Shown: one piece after another, positions 53,702 through 61,490 of the stretch
Layout: the number at the start of each line of letters is the position of its first letter
Position numbering within the stretch: position 1 is the first letter of the stretch
Assembly (NCBI GenBank): GCA_964414595.1
Contig: CAYPXJ010000006.1
Coordinates: 1-62,913 of the forward strand
DNA length: 62,913 bases
Origin: CAYPXJ01 sp964414595
Lineage (GTDB): Bacteria; Pseudomonadota; Alphaproteobacteria; Rickettsiales; CAIJLX01
Direction of reading: 5' to 3'
The notes under the pieces: model-generated
The model's input: the letters and a program-made list of their open reading frames with translations, nothing else
Database searches by the model: none
What the model was told of the DNA's origin: nothing
Made by a program: the position numbers and the translations under genes

Positions 53702-54898
53702 ATGGGTATTCAGGTTAAAAACATCAACAAGAAATTTAAAGATTTCGTCGCGTTGGATAACGTGAATCTGGATGTAAAATCCGGTGAGCTGATTGCGCTG
53801 CTTGGCCCTTCCGGTTCCGGTAAAACGACGCTGCTGCGTATTATCGCAGGGCTGGAGCTTGCCGATAACGGCACAGTATTGCTCGACGGTAAAGAAGCGC
53901 TCGATAAGGATATACAGGAACGCCACATCGGTTTTGTATTTCAGCATTATGCGCTTTTTAAACATATGACGGTGTTTGAAAATGTGGCGTTCGGCCTCCG
54001 CGTACGGCCCAAGAAAACGCGCCTACCGAATTTCCAGATAGAGCATAAAGTGCGTGAGCTGTTGCGCCTTGTGCAGCTTGGCGCGTTTGAATCGCGTTAC
54101 CCGCACCAGCTTTCCGGCGGTCAGCGCCAGCGCGTGGCCCTCGCGCGCGCGCTTGCCGTGCAGCCGAAAGTATTGCTGCTGGATGAACCGTTCGGCGCGC
54201 TCGATGCCAAAGTGCGGAAAGAACTGCGCCGCTGGTTGCGCCGTTTGCACGACGAAATGCATATCACGACCATTTTCGTGACGCACGATCAGGAAGAAGC
54301 GATGGAAGTGGCCGACCGCGTCGTGGTGATGAAGAGCGGGCATATCGAGCAAGTTGGCGCGCCGGAAGAAGTATATCACCATCCGGCAAGCAGCTTTGTG
54401 TATGACTTCCTCGGCAATTATAACCAGTTTGATGGCTGGAAAGATAAAGAAGGCAATGTGCATCTCGCGGAAACGGATTTGGTGGAAACGCCGGATATTC
54501 CGGTCACCGCGCCAAAAGCCTCCGGCCTGTTTAACTTCTACCCCGAGATTACCAACCTGGTGAATAAGGTTGTCCCGGGTTTATTACCCCAAAAAACTTC
54601 TACTTATATACCCACGAAAAAACAGAAGGTCGTGCGCCGCCCCGGCGAGGGCCATCCTGTGCAGCTTTTCGCGCGGCCGCATGAAATGTATATCACTACA
54701 AAACCAGACGATAATGAATATATCACCGCCAAAGTAGTGTATATCAATCCGGCCGGACCGCTGGTGAAGATTGAGCTCGAGCGTAATAACGGCATGCTGC
54801 TGCAGGTGGAAACGCCGAAGAGCGTTGTCGATCTGCTCAAAATAAAACGCGGCCAGACACTTTTTGTGCGGCCGAAGCAGACCAAAGTTTTTGGGTAA
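53702..54898 (+). CDS. cysA: Sulfate/thiosulfate import ATP-binding protein
   Basis: 398 residues, ATPase of the sulfate importer. Walker A GPSGSGKT at 35-42, Q-loop FVFQHYALFKHMTV near 78-91, signature LSGGQRQRVALARAL near 138-152, Walker B LLLDEPFGALDAKV near 158-171, and H-loop FVTHDQEEA near 193. A TOBE-type regulatory C-terminus follows; between the two is a 60-residue extra segment (about 258-318) not present in shorter CysA proteins of about 350 residues. Confidence 0.95.
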   Translation: MGIQVKNINKKFKDFVALDNVNLDVKSGELIALLGPSGSGKTTLLRIIAGLELADNGTVLLDGKEALDKDIQERHIGFVFQHYALFKHMTVFENVAFGLRVRPKKTRLPNFQIEHKVRELLRLVQLGAFESRYPHQLSGGQRQRVALARALAVQPKVLLLDEPFGALDAKVRKELRRWLRRLHDEMHITTIFVTHDQEEAMEVADRVVVMKSGHIEQVGAPEEVYHHPASSFVYDFLGNYNQFDGWKDKEGNVHLAETDLVETPDIPVTAPKASGLFNFYPEITNLVNKVVPGLLPQKTSTYIPTKKQKVVRRPGEGHPVQLFARPHEMYITTKPDDNEYITAKVVYINPAGPLVKIELERNNGMLLQVETPKSVVDLLKIKRGQTLFVRPKQTKVFG

Positions 54899-54907
54899 AT
54901 ATCGCCC

Positions 54908-54934
54908 GATTAAAATGGTGCACCCGAAGAGATT
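54908..54934 (+). repeat. Duplicated 3' end of tRNA-Arg (27-bp direct repeat, distal copy)
   Basis: The 27 bases here are identical to 55062-55088. They hold the last 19 bases of the tRNA-Arg gene (CCA, acceptor strand and T-arm part) and 8 bases beyond it. Site-specific recombinases often use tRNA 3' ends and leave such copies, so this looks like an attachment-site remnant. Confidence 0.7.
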
Positions 54935-54939
54935 GATTC

Positions 54940-55003
54940 GGAATCGCTGCATGCGATTCCTCACCCCGCGGGCGGCTTCGCCGTCCAAAACGCGGTGCGT
55001 TTT
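54940..55003. terminator. Three consecutive hairpins after cysA
   Basis: GGAATCGC-tgcat-GCGATTCC (54940-54960), GGGCGGC-ttc-GCCGTCC (54970-54986, one mismatch) and AAAACGC-ggt-GCGTTTT (54987-55003). The third, with a run of T, could end transcription of the sulfate operon, and its mirror image could act for tRNA-Arg. The set lies fully inside the two tRNA 3' copies. Confidence 0.5.
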
Positions 55004-55034
55004 GTCGAACTTAAGGATTTCTCACTCAAACAAA

Positions 55035-55069
55035 TGCACATTTTAATCAAGACATAGCCTTGATTAAAA

Positions 55070-55076
<7 letters not shown>
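55035..55076. repeat. Inverted repeat joined to the tRNA-Arg 3' end
   Basis: TGCACATTTTAATCAAG (55035-55051) and CTTGATTAAAATGGTGCA (55059-55076) are complementary with one extra base, loop 7. The right arm includes the tRNA 3' end TGCACCA. It may be the tRNA's processing or termination hairpin, or an inverted third partial copy of the repeat. Confidence 0.5.
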
Positions 55077-55146
<70 letters not shown>

Positions 55147-55255
55147 ACATAGGCGGCAAAATAGCCGCTTGCGGGCCACGCTTCTAGCAGATGAGGCCTA
55201 GAAGCGCTAGCGCTTTTTCATGGAGCGCTTATGCCACTTGGTTTATAGTTTCGCT

Positions 55256-55516
55256 ATGCAGTTTTATGGTGAAATTCTCGGTTATATAGCGGCCACCCTT
55301 ACAACCCTCGCGTTTATACCTCAGGTTTATAGGGTATTAAAAACTCAGGATACCCGCGCAATTTCGCTAACCATGTATGGCATTTTCTCGCTGGGCGTTT
55401 TCTGTTGGCTGCTTTACGGCCTTTACCTCGGCAAGTGGGCTATCATCCTGGCCAATGCACTCACGCTCGTGCTAGCCGCAACAGTTCTTACCATTAAAAT
55501 TCGCAACCGTGATTAA
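55256..55516 (+). CDS. SemiSWEET/PQ-loop family small transporter
   Basis: 86 residues from ATG 55256; an in-frame ATG 36 bp upstream lacks a better ribosome site. Three membrane helices with the PQ motif in FIPQVYRVLKTQDT at 20-33. SemiSWEETs form dimers that move sugars down their gradient; substrate here is unknown. The stop overlaps the stop of the convergent pseudopilin gene by 4 bp. Confidence 0.85.
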   Translation: MQFYGEILGYIAATLTTLAFIPQVYRVLKTQDTRAISLTMYGIFSLGVFCWLLYGLYLGKWAIILANALTLVLAATVLTIKIRNRD

Positions 55517-56292
55517 TCCATCAGAAAGCGTAAAATACAGCTCGGGTTCGAATTCTCGGTATCATATTGCAACGGAGAAGCGGTATCACCCGTGCGGCGG
55601 CAATTATCTGAGGTATAAATGCCGTTCGGGTCGCTACCTTTTGAACCGCGTACTTTGCCAAAATTCGGAATACCATCGTCTACTTTATTATCAATTTCAT
55701 AGGCCATTTTCGGTGTGATAATACCCTGGTCATTTGGGCCAGCACCACTGGCTACCTCTTCTGCACGGCTATCATCCGGGTCGCCGCTGACACCACCGCC
55801 ATCGCCAGAACCAAAGCCGAGATAGTTTTGCATGAGCGTTGTATCGTAATCCAAAAAGTAACCAGCAGAAGGAATTTTGGAGCCAGGCACGTTACGGCCT
55901 ACAACCGCAACCCCGCCAACACCCGTCAGACCACCGGTCTGTAACATTTGGGCTACTTGAAGATGATACCAGGCTTGTGACCCTTCTTGCGCATCTGTGG
56001 TGGCAGCATCACTGTCCCATTCCACGCGCTCATTACCATTCCCGTTGGCAACCACGGCATCTGTAGGGAAAAGATCCGTCGCGTTGGTGATATCGCCCGG
56101 CCAATCGAAATATTTCTCGCGGAAAATCTTTACGGACTCAAAATGCGCTTCAATTTCGGTAATAACCGCCCGGGTTTTCCCTGCTTCAATCAGGCTTTGG
56201 CCTGCTAAAATACCCGCCGCCAGCAAACCAATTATAAGAATGACAATAGAAAGCTCCACCAGCGTAAAGCCGCGCGATTTCTGTAAATTCAT
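55513..56292 (-). CDS. Lone type IV pilin-like (pseudopilin) protein
   Basis: 259 residues from ATG 56292; a longer ORF from 56403 would put 37 residues ahead of the prepilin signal. The class III signal is RGFTLVELSIVILIIGLLAA with cleavage between Gly8 and Phe9 and the Glu5 equivalent at residue 13. The mature part has a globular domain with YFDWPGDITNATDLFP near 56-71, WYHLQVAQML near 105-114 and a Cys pair near the end (DNCRRT, PSCIL). No other pilus or secretion gene is nearby. It is 34 bp downstream of trmB. Confidence 0.8.
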   Translation of the reverse strand: MNLQKSRGFTLVELSIVILIIGLLAAGILAGQSLIEAGKTRAVITEIEAHFESVKIFREKYFDWPGDITNATDLFPTDAVVANGNGNERVEWDSDAATTDAQEGSQAWYHLQVAQMLQTGGLTGVGGVAVVGRNVPGSKIPSAGYFLDYDTTLMQNYLGFGSGDGGGVSGDPDDSRAEEVASGAGPNDQGIITPKMAYEIDNKVDDGIPNFGKVRGSKGSDPNGIYTSDNCRRTGDTASPLQYDTENSNPSCILRFLMD

Positions 56293-56326
56293 ATATTCCT
56301 CACCTTCCCCGTTAATAATGCCATAA

Positions 56327-57037
56327 TCAGGGGGCGCGACAAAGCAGTTTCTGTGCATGAATATAGGTAATTTGCGCCCCATAAGGCATGGATTTTTCGG
56401 CATAGCGAGTGGTCACATAATCCGCGGGAGGCAAACGCCAATCTTGCGCCGTTTCGAATAGAATTTTTATTGTTTTACAGTTGGTTAAATGCGCAATAAT
56501 CCAACCCGTATAATCTGCATGGTCACTGGCTAAAAAGAGCCTGCCCCCGGGTTTTAGCACCCGGGTAATCGCGGCAAGCATTTCCTGTTGTATTAAACGG
56601 CGTTTGTGGTGCCTTGTTTTTGGCCATGGGTCAGGAAAAAGTATAGTTACCTGATCCAGCGTTTCTGGCTCGATGCGCTCTAAAAGCAGGCGTACATCCT
56701 GCGTAAAAAGACGTAGGTTGTTAAGTTTCTTATCCTCAATTTCTTTGAGAAAATTACTGATGCCATTTACATAGACTTCGCAACCGATAAAACCCCGATC
56801 CGGCTGCCGCTCCGTCATCGCAAGTAACCGCTCACCGCTACCAAAACCAATTTCCAACTCAAAAAAACTTTTGCCAGCAAAAATTTCTGCAGGAAAAATT
56901 TTGCCTTCCGGCAATGCAAGCTTCGGCAGCAAATCATCCATGCGCTGCTTACGTGCCGGTTTCAGCACACGGCCGCGTACGCGGCCGAAGCTGCGCAGAT
57001 GGTGCGTACGTGACGTTTTGGAAGTATTAGGCAGCAA
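56327..57037 (-). CDS. trmB: tRNA (guanine-N7-)-methyltransferase
   Basis: Methylates G46 of tRNAs with SAM, made by the adjacent metK. I propose the TTG at 57037 (236 residues), overlapping the metK stop by 11 bp; the ATG at 57157 would overlap metK by 131 bp and the first internal ATG would delete the conserved HHLRSFGRVRGR segment. Motifs: SAM loop FELEIGFGSGERL near 62-74 and ILFPDPWPKTRHHKRRL near 140-156. The start codon is the uncertain point. Confidence 0.9.
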   Translation of the reverse strand: MLPNTSKTSRTHHLRSFGRVRGRVLKPARKQRMDDLLPKLALPEGKIFPAEIFAGKSFFELEIGFGSGERLLAMTERQPDRGFIGCEVYVNGISNFLKEIEDKKLNNLRLFTQDVRLLLERIEPETLDQVTILFPDPWPKTRHHKRRLIQQEMLAAITRVLKPGGRLFLASDHADYTGWIIAHLTNCKTIKILFETAQDWRLPPADYVTTRYAEKSMPYGAQITYIHAQKLLCRAP

Positions 57038-58193
57038 GTTTCTCAACGAGATCCGTTTTTTCCCACGAGAAGCCACCGTCTTTATCCGGCTTGCGGCCAA
57101 AATGCCCGTAGGCCGCCGTGCGCTGGTAAATCGGTTTGTTAAGCTTGAGGTGCTCACGGATGCCGCGCGGCGAAAGTTTCACCAAATCCTGCAGACGCTC
57201 GCTGATAGCTTTTTCGTCCATCAGACCCGTGCCATGCGTATTCACATACACAGCCAGCGGATCGGCAATACCAATCGCATAGGCGAGCTGAATCGTGCAA
57301 CGCTCGGCAAGACCCGCTGCGACAACGTTCTTCGCAAGATAGCGTGCCGCATATGCCGCTGAGCGATCCACTTTCGTTGGGTCCTTACCCGAGAATGCGC
57401 CACCGCCATGGGGGGCTGCACCACCGTAAGTATCCACAATTATTTTACGGCCTGTAAGACCCGTATCACCATCGGGACCACCGATAACGAAACGGCCTGT
57501 TGGGTTGGTGAAAAGACGATCTTCCGAAGGCATCCAGCCTTTTGGCAGCGCTTTCTCTACATGTTCGCGAATAATATCACGAATTTCTTTTTGCTTCATT
57601 TCTTCCGGGTGCTGGCACGATACCAAAACGGTATGTGCGCCCACCGGCTTGCCATCACGATATTCCAGTGTCACCTGACTTTTCGCATCAGGGCCCAGAT
57701 TATTTTTCTTCGAGCGCCAGCTTTGTGAAAGCGATTCCAGAATGCGGTGCGCGTAATAAATCGGCGCCGGCATTAAATCTTCCGTTTCCTTGCACGCGTA
57801 ACCAAACATAATCCCTTGGTCGCCCGCACCTTCATCTTTATTTTCGCCCGCATCAACACCCATCGCTATGTCCGCTGACTGACCGTGCAGCAAAATTTCG
57901 ATATCCGCATGCTGCCAATGGAAGCCGCCTTGCTCATACCCAATATGTTTCACCACATCGCGGGTGATATCCATAATTTTACCTTCGGTGAGACTCGCCT
58001 TACTGCGGAACTCGCCCGCCACCACAATACGATTCGTGGTTGCTAAACACTCCACCGCTAAACGTGAATAAGGATCCTGCGCCAAAAACGCATCTACAAT
58101 CGCATCCGAAATCTGATCGCAGATTTTATCGGGATGTCCCTCGGAAACGGATTCGGAAGTAAAAAGATAATCTTTCATATTAGATTTGTGCAT
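57027..58193 (-). CDS. metK: S-adenosylmethionine synthetase
   Basis: 388 residues; makes SAM from methionine and ATP. Motifs: FTSESVSEGHPDKICDQ near 11-27 (His of HPDK), GAGDQGIMFGYACKET near 120-135, GGAAPHGGGAFSGKDPTKVDR near 260-280. The ATG at 58193 has AAGGGG 4-5 bases upstream, which favours it over Met6. In the 70-bp leader AAAGCC could pair with GGCTTT next to the ATG; no known SAM riboswitch could be recognised by eye. Confidence 0.97.
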   Translation of the reverse strand: MHKSNMKDYLFTSESVSEGHPDKICDQISDAIVDAFLAQDPYSRLAVECLATTNRIVVAGEFRSKASLTEGKIMDITRDVVKHIGYEQGGFHWQHADIEILLHGQSADIAMGVDAGENKDEGAGDQGIMFGYACKETEDLMPAPIYYAHRILESLSQSWRSKKNNLGPDAKSQVTLEYRDGKPVGAHTVLVSCQHPEEMKQKEIRDIIREHVEKALPKGWMPSEDRLFTNPTGRFVIGGPDGDTGLTGRKIIVDTYGGAAPHGGGAFSGKDPTKVDRSAAYAARYLAKNVVAAGLAERCTIQLAYAIGIADPLAVYVNTHGTGLMDEKAISERLQDLVKLSPRGIREHLKLNKPIYQRTAAYGHFGRKPDKDGGFSWEKTDLVEKLAA

Positions 58194-58263
58194 AAAGCCC
58201 CTTCTTTCTCTCGCTTTCTTACGTTTTCTGCAAGGAATAGCAAGAAAAATTTAGGTAGTGGCT

Positions 58264-59001
58264 TTAGGAGGCGCGAGTCTGTTTTAACATGTCGTCCAGG
58301 TAGGCGTCATGTTGTGTGCGCCAGATGCCATCCAGACAAGCAGGAGTGAAACGACGTTGGAAAGCAACGACAGCATAATGCGTTGCTAAATCCCATACGC
58401 CCGAGGTCTTTATGCTATAACCGAAATCATTAAGTTGCGTTTGCAGGCTTTTTACATGCGGGCCGCTTTCTCCTGGCCGCACTTCTACATTATTTGCTTT
58501 AGGCGCATCGATGGTCGGCCAAATACCAATCCCCGCTTTCGCTAATGTCGCAAACGGGAAAAGTTCGCCCGGGTCTTCCTTACGGCTAGGCGCAATGTCG
58601 CTATGTGCGACCACATGGATGGGCGGAATAGCGTGGCGCTTCACAATGGATTTCGACAATTCCACCACGGCCTTGATCTGCTTGGCAGGAAAAGGACAGT
58701 AACCAAATTCATGACCCGGATTCACAATTTCGATACCGACGGAATAATCATTAAGTGATTCGCGCCCGCGCCACGAACTTTTGCCCGCATGCCACGCGCG
58801 CTTGGTTTCTTCTACCAGATGAAATACATCTCCATTTTCATCCACCAAATAATGTGCGCTTACTTTTGCTTCCTTTTCTACTAAACGCGCCAAAGCACCC
58901 GATGCACTGGGCATGCCCGTGTAATGCAACACCAACATATCGATGTTTGCCGTTTGAGGGCGCTCATCAAAATTGGGCGATGCGTGCGTAATGAATTTCA
59001 T
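58264..59001 (-). CDS. N-acetylmuramoyl-L-alanine amidase, AmpD-like with peptidoglycan-binding domain
   Basis: 245 residues. Amidase_2 domain (about 15-155) with zinc ligands His26 (MLVLHYTGM), and His/Asp in HVVAHSDIAPSRKEDPG near 130-146; then a PG_binding_1 domain (about 170-235, VKSLQTQLNDFGYSI). No signal peptide is visible, so it is likely cytosolic and acts on anhydro-muropeptides, as AmpD does, with NagZ (20141). Confidence 0.9.
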   Translation of the reverse strand: MKFITHASPNFDERPQTANIDMLVLHYTGMPSASGALARLVEKEAKVSAHYLVDENGDVFHLVEETKRAWHAGKSSWRGRESLNDYSVGIEIVNPGHEFGYCPFPAKQIKAVVELSKSIVKRHAIPPIHVVAHSDIAPSRKEDPGELFPFATLAKAGIGIWPTIDAPKANNVEVRPGESGPHVKSLQTQLNDFGYSIKTSGVWDLATHYAVVAFQRRFTPACLDGIWRTQHDAYLDDMLKQTRAS

Positions 59002-59003
59002 GC

Positions 59004-59744
59004 TTAAGAAACAAAATCCCGCTTGGCACGAATGGTTTCATAGGCTTGCTGCACTTGCCGGAAACGTTCGTTAAAAATCTGGCGCAAATTGGGCATCGAT
59101 TTCAAACGCGCCACTTTATCCGGATGGTAAATCTGCACCGCCTGACGGTACGCTTTTTTGAGATTCACATCACTCACATTCTTTTTCACACCCAGAATCT
59201 GATACGGATTTAAACCGGGCTTGGGTAAAATTAAATCGCGCACACGTATGTAAAAATTTTCCTGGCTCAAACCGAATATCGAATGTACGCGTCGAATAAA
59301 CACTATCTCATCCAAGGTCAGCGGACCATCGGCAAGGCCAAGCTTCAAGAAGCGATCTACCAAACGTTCCCGGCGCAATACATCTCTTGGGTAAAATGTG
59401 TTTATACGTGCCGCGTAATGCTGAAAATCAATGTTATCTTTTGCTGCATCACGCATGAGTTTAGGTATTTCACCCCGATCATGCGCGGGCAAGCGGAAGA
59501 GCTGCATGAAGTGATTAATTTCGGTTGCGTTCATCTCGCCATCCACAGAAGCAAGTTTTGCTGCTAGCGCAATTACCGAGTAGCTGTAGGCCAATTTGCG
59601 CACCATCTCCGCATCGGGCGTCCATTCTTCGGAAACCAATTCCGGTAAACGATCGGATGCGTTTTCACGCGCGCGCATGAAGACGCCCTCTGGCAACAAA
59701 CGCCATTTTTCAAGCGCAGCAAAAACGGCTAGAAACATCATCAA
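59004..59744 (-). CDS. TerB + J-domain co-chaperone, DjlA-like
   Basis: 246 residues. A TerB-like helical domain (about 50-165; VIALAAKLASVDGEMNATEI) and a C-terminal J domain (about 178-245; YQILGVKKNVSDVNLKKAYR with the HPD motif in YHPDK). It likely stimulates a DnaK ATPase. DjlA in E. coli has an N-terminal membrane helix; here only a short hydrophobic start (MMMFLAVFAAL) is present. It overlaps etfA by 4 bp and lies 2 bp upstream of the amidase gene. Confidence 0.85.
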   Translation of the reverse strand: MMMFLAVFAALEKWRLLPEGVFMRARENASDRLPELVSEEWTPDAEMVRKLAYSYSVIALAAKLASVDGEMNATEINHFMQLFRLPAHDRGEIPKLMRDAAKDNIDFQHYAARINTFYPRDVLRRERLVDRFLKLGLADGPLTLDEIVFIRRVHSIFGLSQENFYIRVRDLILPKPGLNPYQILGVKKNVSDVNLKKAYRQAVQIYHPDKVARLKSMPNLRQIFNERFRQVQQAYETIRAKRDFVS

Positions 59745-60673
59745 CCCAGTTTTTGTTCCAGCTGCGGGATGATTTCAAATAAATCACCTACAAGCCCATA
59801 ATCCGCAATTTCAAAAATCGGCGCGGTTTCATCTTTATTGATTGCCACAATTACTTTGCTGCTCAGCATGCCCGCCAAATGTTGGATCGCGCCGGAAATA
59901 CCAATGGCCATATAAAGATCCGGCGCAACTGATTTTCCAGTTTGCCCCACTTGATAATCGTTGGAGATATATCCTGCATCCACTGCGGCGCGGCTAGCAC
60001 CCACGGCAGCGCCAAGTTTTGCCGCCAGCTTTTCAATGATCTGGAAATTTTCTTTGCTGCCAACACCGCGCCCACCAGAAACAACGATACGCGCGCTGCC
60101 TAAATCGGGGCGATCCGATTGTGAAACCTGAATGCTAACAAATTTCGAAAGACCTGCATCTCCTGCGCCACTTATTTTTTCAACCTGCGCCGCGCCGCCT
60201 TCTTTCGCACGCGCAAACGCAGATGGGCGCACAGTCATGACTTTTATTTTATCCGAAGACTGAACTGTAGCCAAGGCGTTGCCTGCATAAATGGGCCGCA
60301 GGAATGTATCCGCCGAAACAACTTTTGTGATTTCTGAAATTTGCTGCACGTCTAATGTTGCGGCAACGCGGGGCAGAAAATCTTTTCCGAAAGTAGTCGC
60401 AGGCGCGAGGATATGAGAATAATCTTTTGCAACAGACGCTACCAGTTTTGCAATATTTTCGGCGATTGCGTTTTCGTATGCCGCATCTTCTGCAAGCAAA
60501 ACTTTTTTCGCGCCCGAAAGTTTTGCAGCGGCATCCGCTGCTGCGCTGGCTTTTGCTCCCCCTGCAACTAATATGTGCACATCGCCGCCAATTTGCGTAG
60601 CTGCCGTTAACGTAGAAGCTGTGGCGGCATTCAAACCTTTTGCATCCAATTCTGCAACCAATAATACCGTCAT
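59741..60673 (-). CDS. etfA: Electron transfer flavoprotein alpha subunit
   Basis: 310 residues. The C-terminal FAD domain is present: VVSGGRGVGSKENF near 200-213, LGAAVGASRAAVDAG near 224-238, YQVGQTGKSVAPDLYMAIGISGAIQH near 246-271 (partly quoted), and a late VAINKDETAPIF near 282. With EtfB it accepts electrons from flavin dehydrogenases and gives them to ETF-quinone oxidoreductase. It overlaps etfB by one base (TAATG). Confidence 0.97.
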   Translation of the reverse strand: MTVLLVAELDAKGLNAATASTLTAATQIGGDVHILVAGGAKASAAADAAAKLSGAKKVLLAEDAAYENAIAENIAKLVASVAKDYSHILAPATTFGKDFLPRVAATLDVQQISEITKVVSADTFLRPIYAGNALATVQSSDKIKVMTVRPSAFARAKEGGAAQVEKISGAGDAGLSKFVSIQVSQSDRPDLGSARIVVSGGRGVGSKENFQIIEKLAAKLGAAVGASRAAVDAGYISNDYQVGQTGKSVAPDLYMAIGISGAIQHLAGMLSSKVIVAINKDETAPIFEIADYGLVGDLFEIIPQLEQKLG

Positions 60674-61435
60674 TACAGCACTCCCGCTTCTTTGAGTTTT
60701 GTCACGAGTTCGTCTACAGATTTTACCTTGCCGCCACCTTTACGCTTTTCTGGTGCTTCAACTTTCAGCGTTTTTAGACGCGCGGTAATATCGACACCCA
60801 AATCTTCTGGTTTGAACTTATCTACTTTTTTGCTTCGCGCTTTCATAATATCAGGCAATTTGGCAAAACGTGGTGTGTTGAGACGTAAATCCACCGTTAC
60901 CACCGCAGGAAGGTTAAGCTTAATGGTTACAAGACCCGCATCAATTTCGCGCGTTACTTCCAATTCCTTACCATTTACCGTAACTTTCGAAGCGAACGTC
61001 GCTTGCGGCCAGCCAAGCAATGCCGCAAGCAATTGCCCCGTTTNNNNNNNNNNCCGTTTGGTTTGCATCATCGTCAATCGCTTGCTTACCTAAAATCACC
61101 ATATCCGGTGTTTCTTTTTCCACGATTTTTTTAATCAGCTTGGCTGCGGCCAGGGGCTGAATTTCCGCTTCCGTTTCAATATGCACGCCGCGCTCTGCAC
61201 CAATGGCCATTGCGGTGCGCAAAATATCATCCGATTTTGCTGGCCCGATTGTTAGCGCCACCACCTCTTTTGCCACACCTTTTTCCTTTAGACGAACCGC
61301 CTCTTCCACCGCGATTTCATCAAATGGATTGATCGACATTTTTACGTTATTTAAATCGACACCCGTATTATCGGGTTTTACACGCACTTTAACGTTGTAA
61401 TCTACAACGCGTTTAACAGGCACAAGTATTTTCAT
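60673..61435 (-). CDS. etfB: Electron transfer flavoprotein beta subunit, split by an assembly gap
   Basis: Begins MKILVPVKRVVDYNVKVRVK, a textbook start. Before the gap it reads LGKQAIDDDANQT and after it TGQLLAALLGWPQATFAS, the AMP-binding ETF-beta signature. The six bases on one side (CCGTTT on the plus strand) are repeated on the other, so the contigs overlap and the ten N replace nothing. Merging them gives about 248 residues in one frame, the normal length. Confidence 0.95.
61044..61053. other. Assembly gap (10 N) inside etfB
   Basis: Flanked by ...CCCCGTTT and CCGTTTGG...; the shared CCGTTT shows that the two contigs overlap by 6 bases and the gap is artificial. Confidence 0.95.
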
Positions 61436-61490
61436 GATTCACCCAGGTTAGGAAATATCCTCCCCTTTTAGCAGATGTGTTCCTGCATGT

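Noticed and set aside
54899..55069. Integrase or phage gene near the tRNA-Arg repeat
   Set aside because: Only hairpins are present between the two copies; no ORF of useful length or integrase motif was found nearby.
58194..58263. SAM riboswitch before metK
   Set aside because: AAAGCC and GGCTTT can pair near the start, but no conserved core of a known SAM riboswitch class could be recognised.
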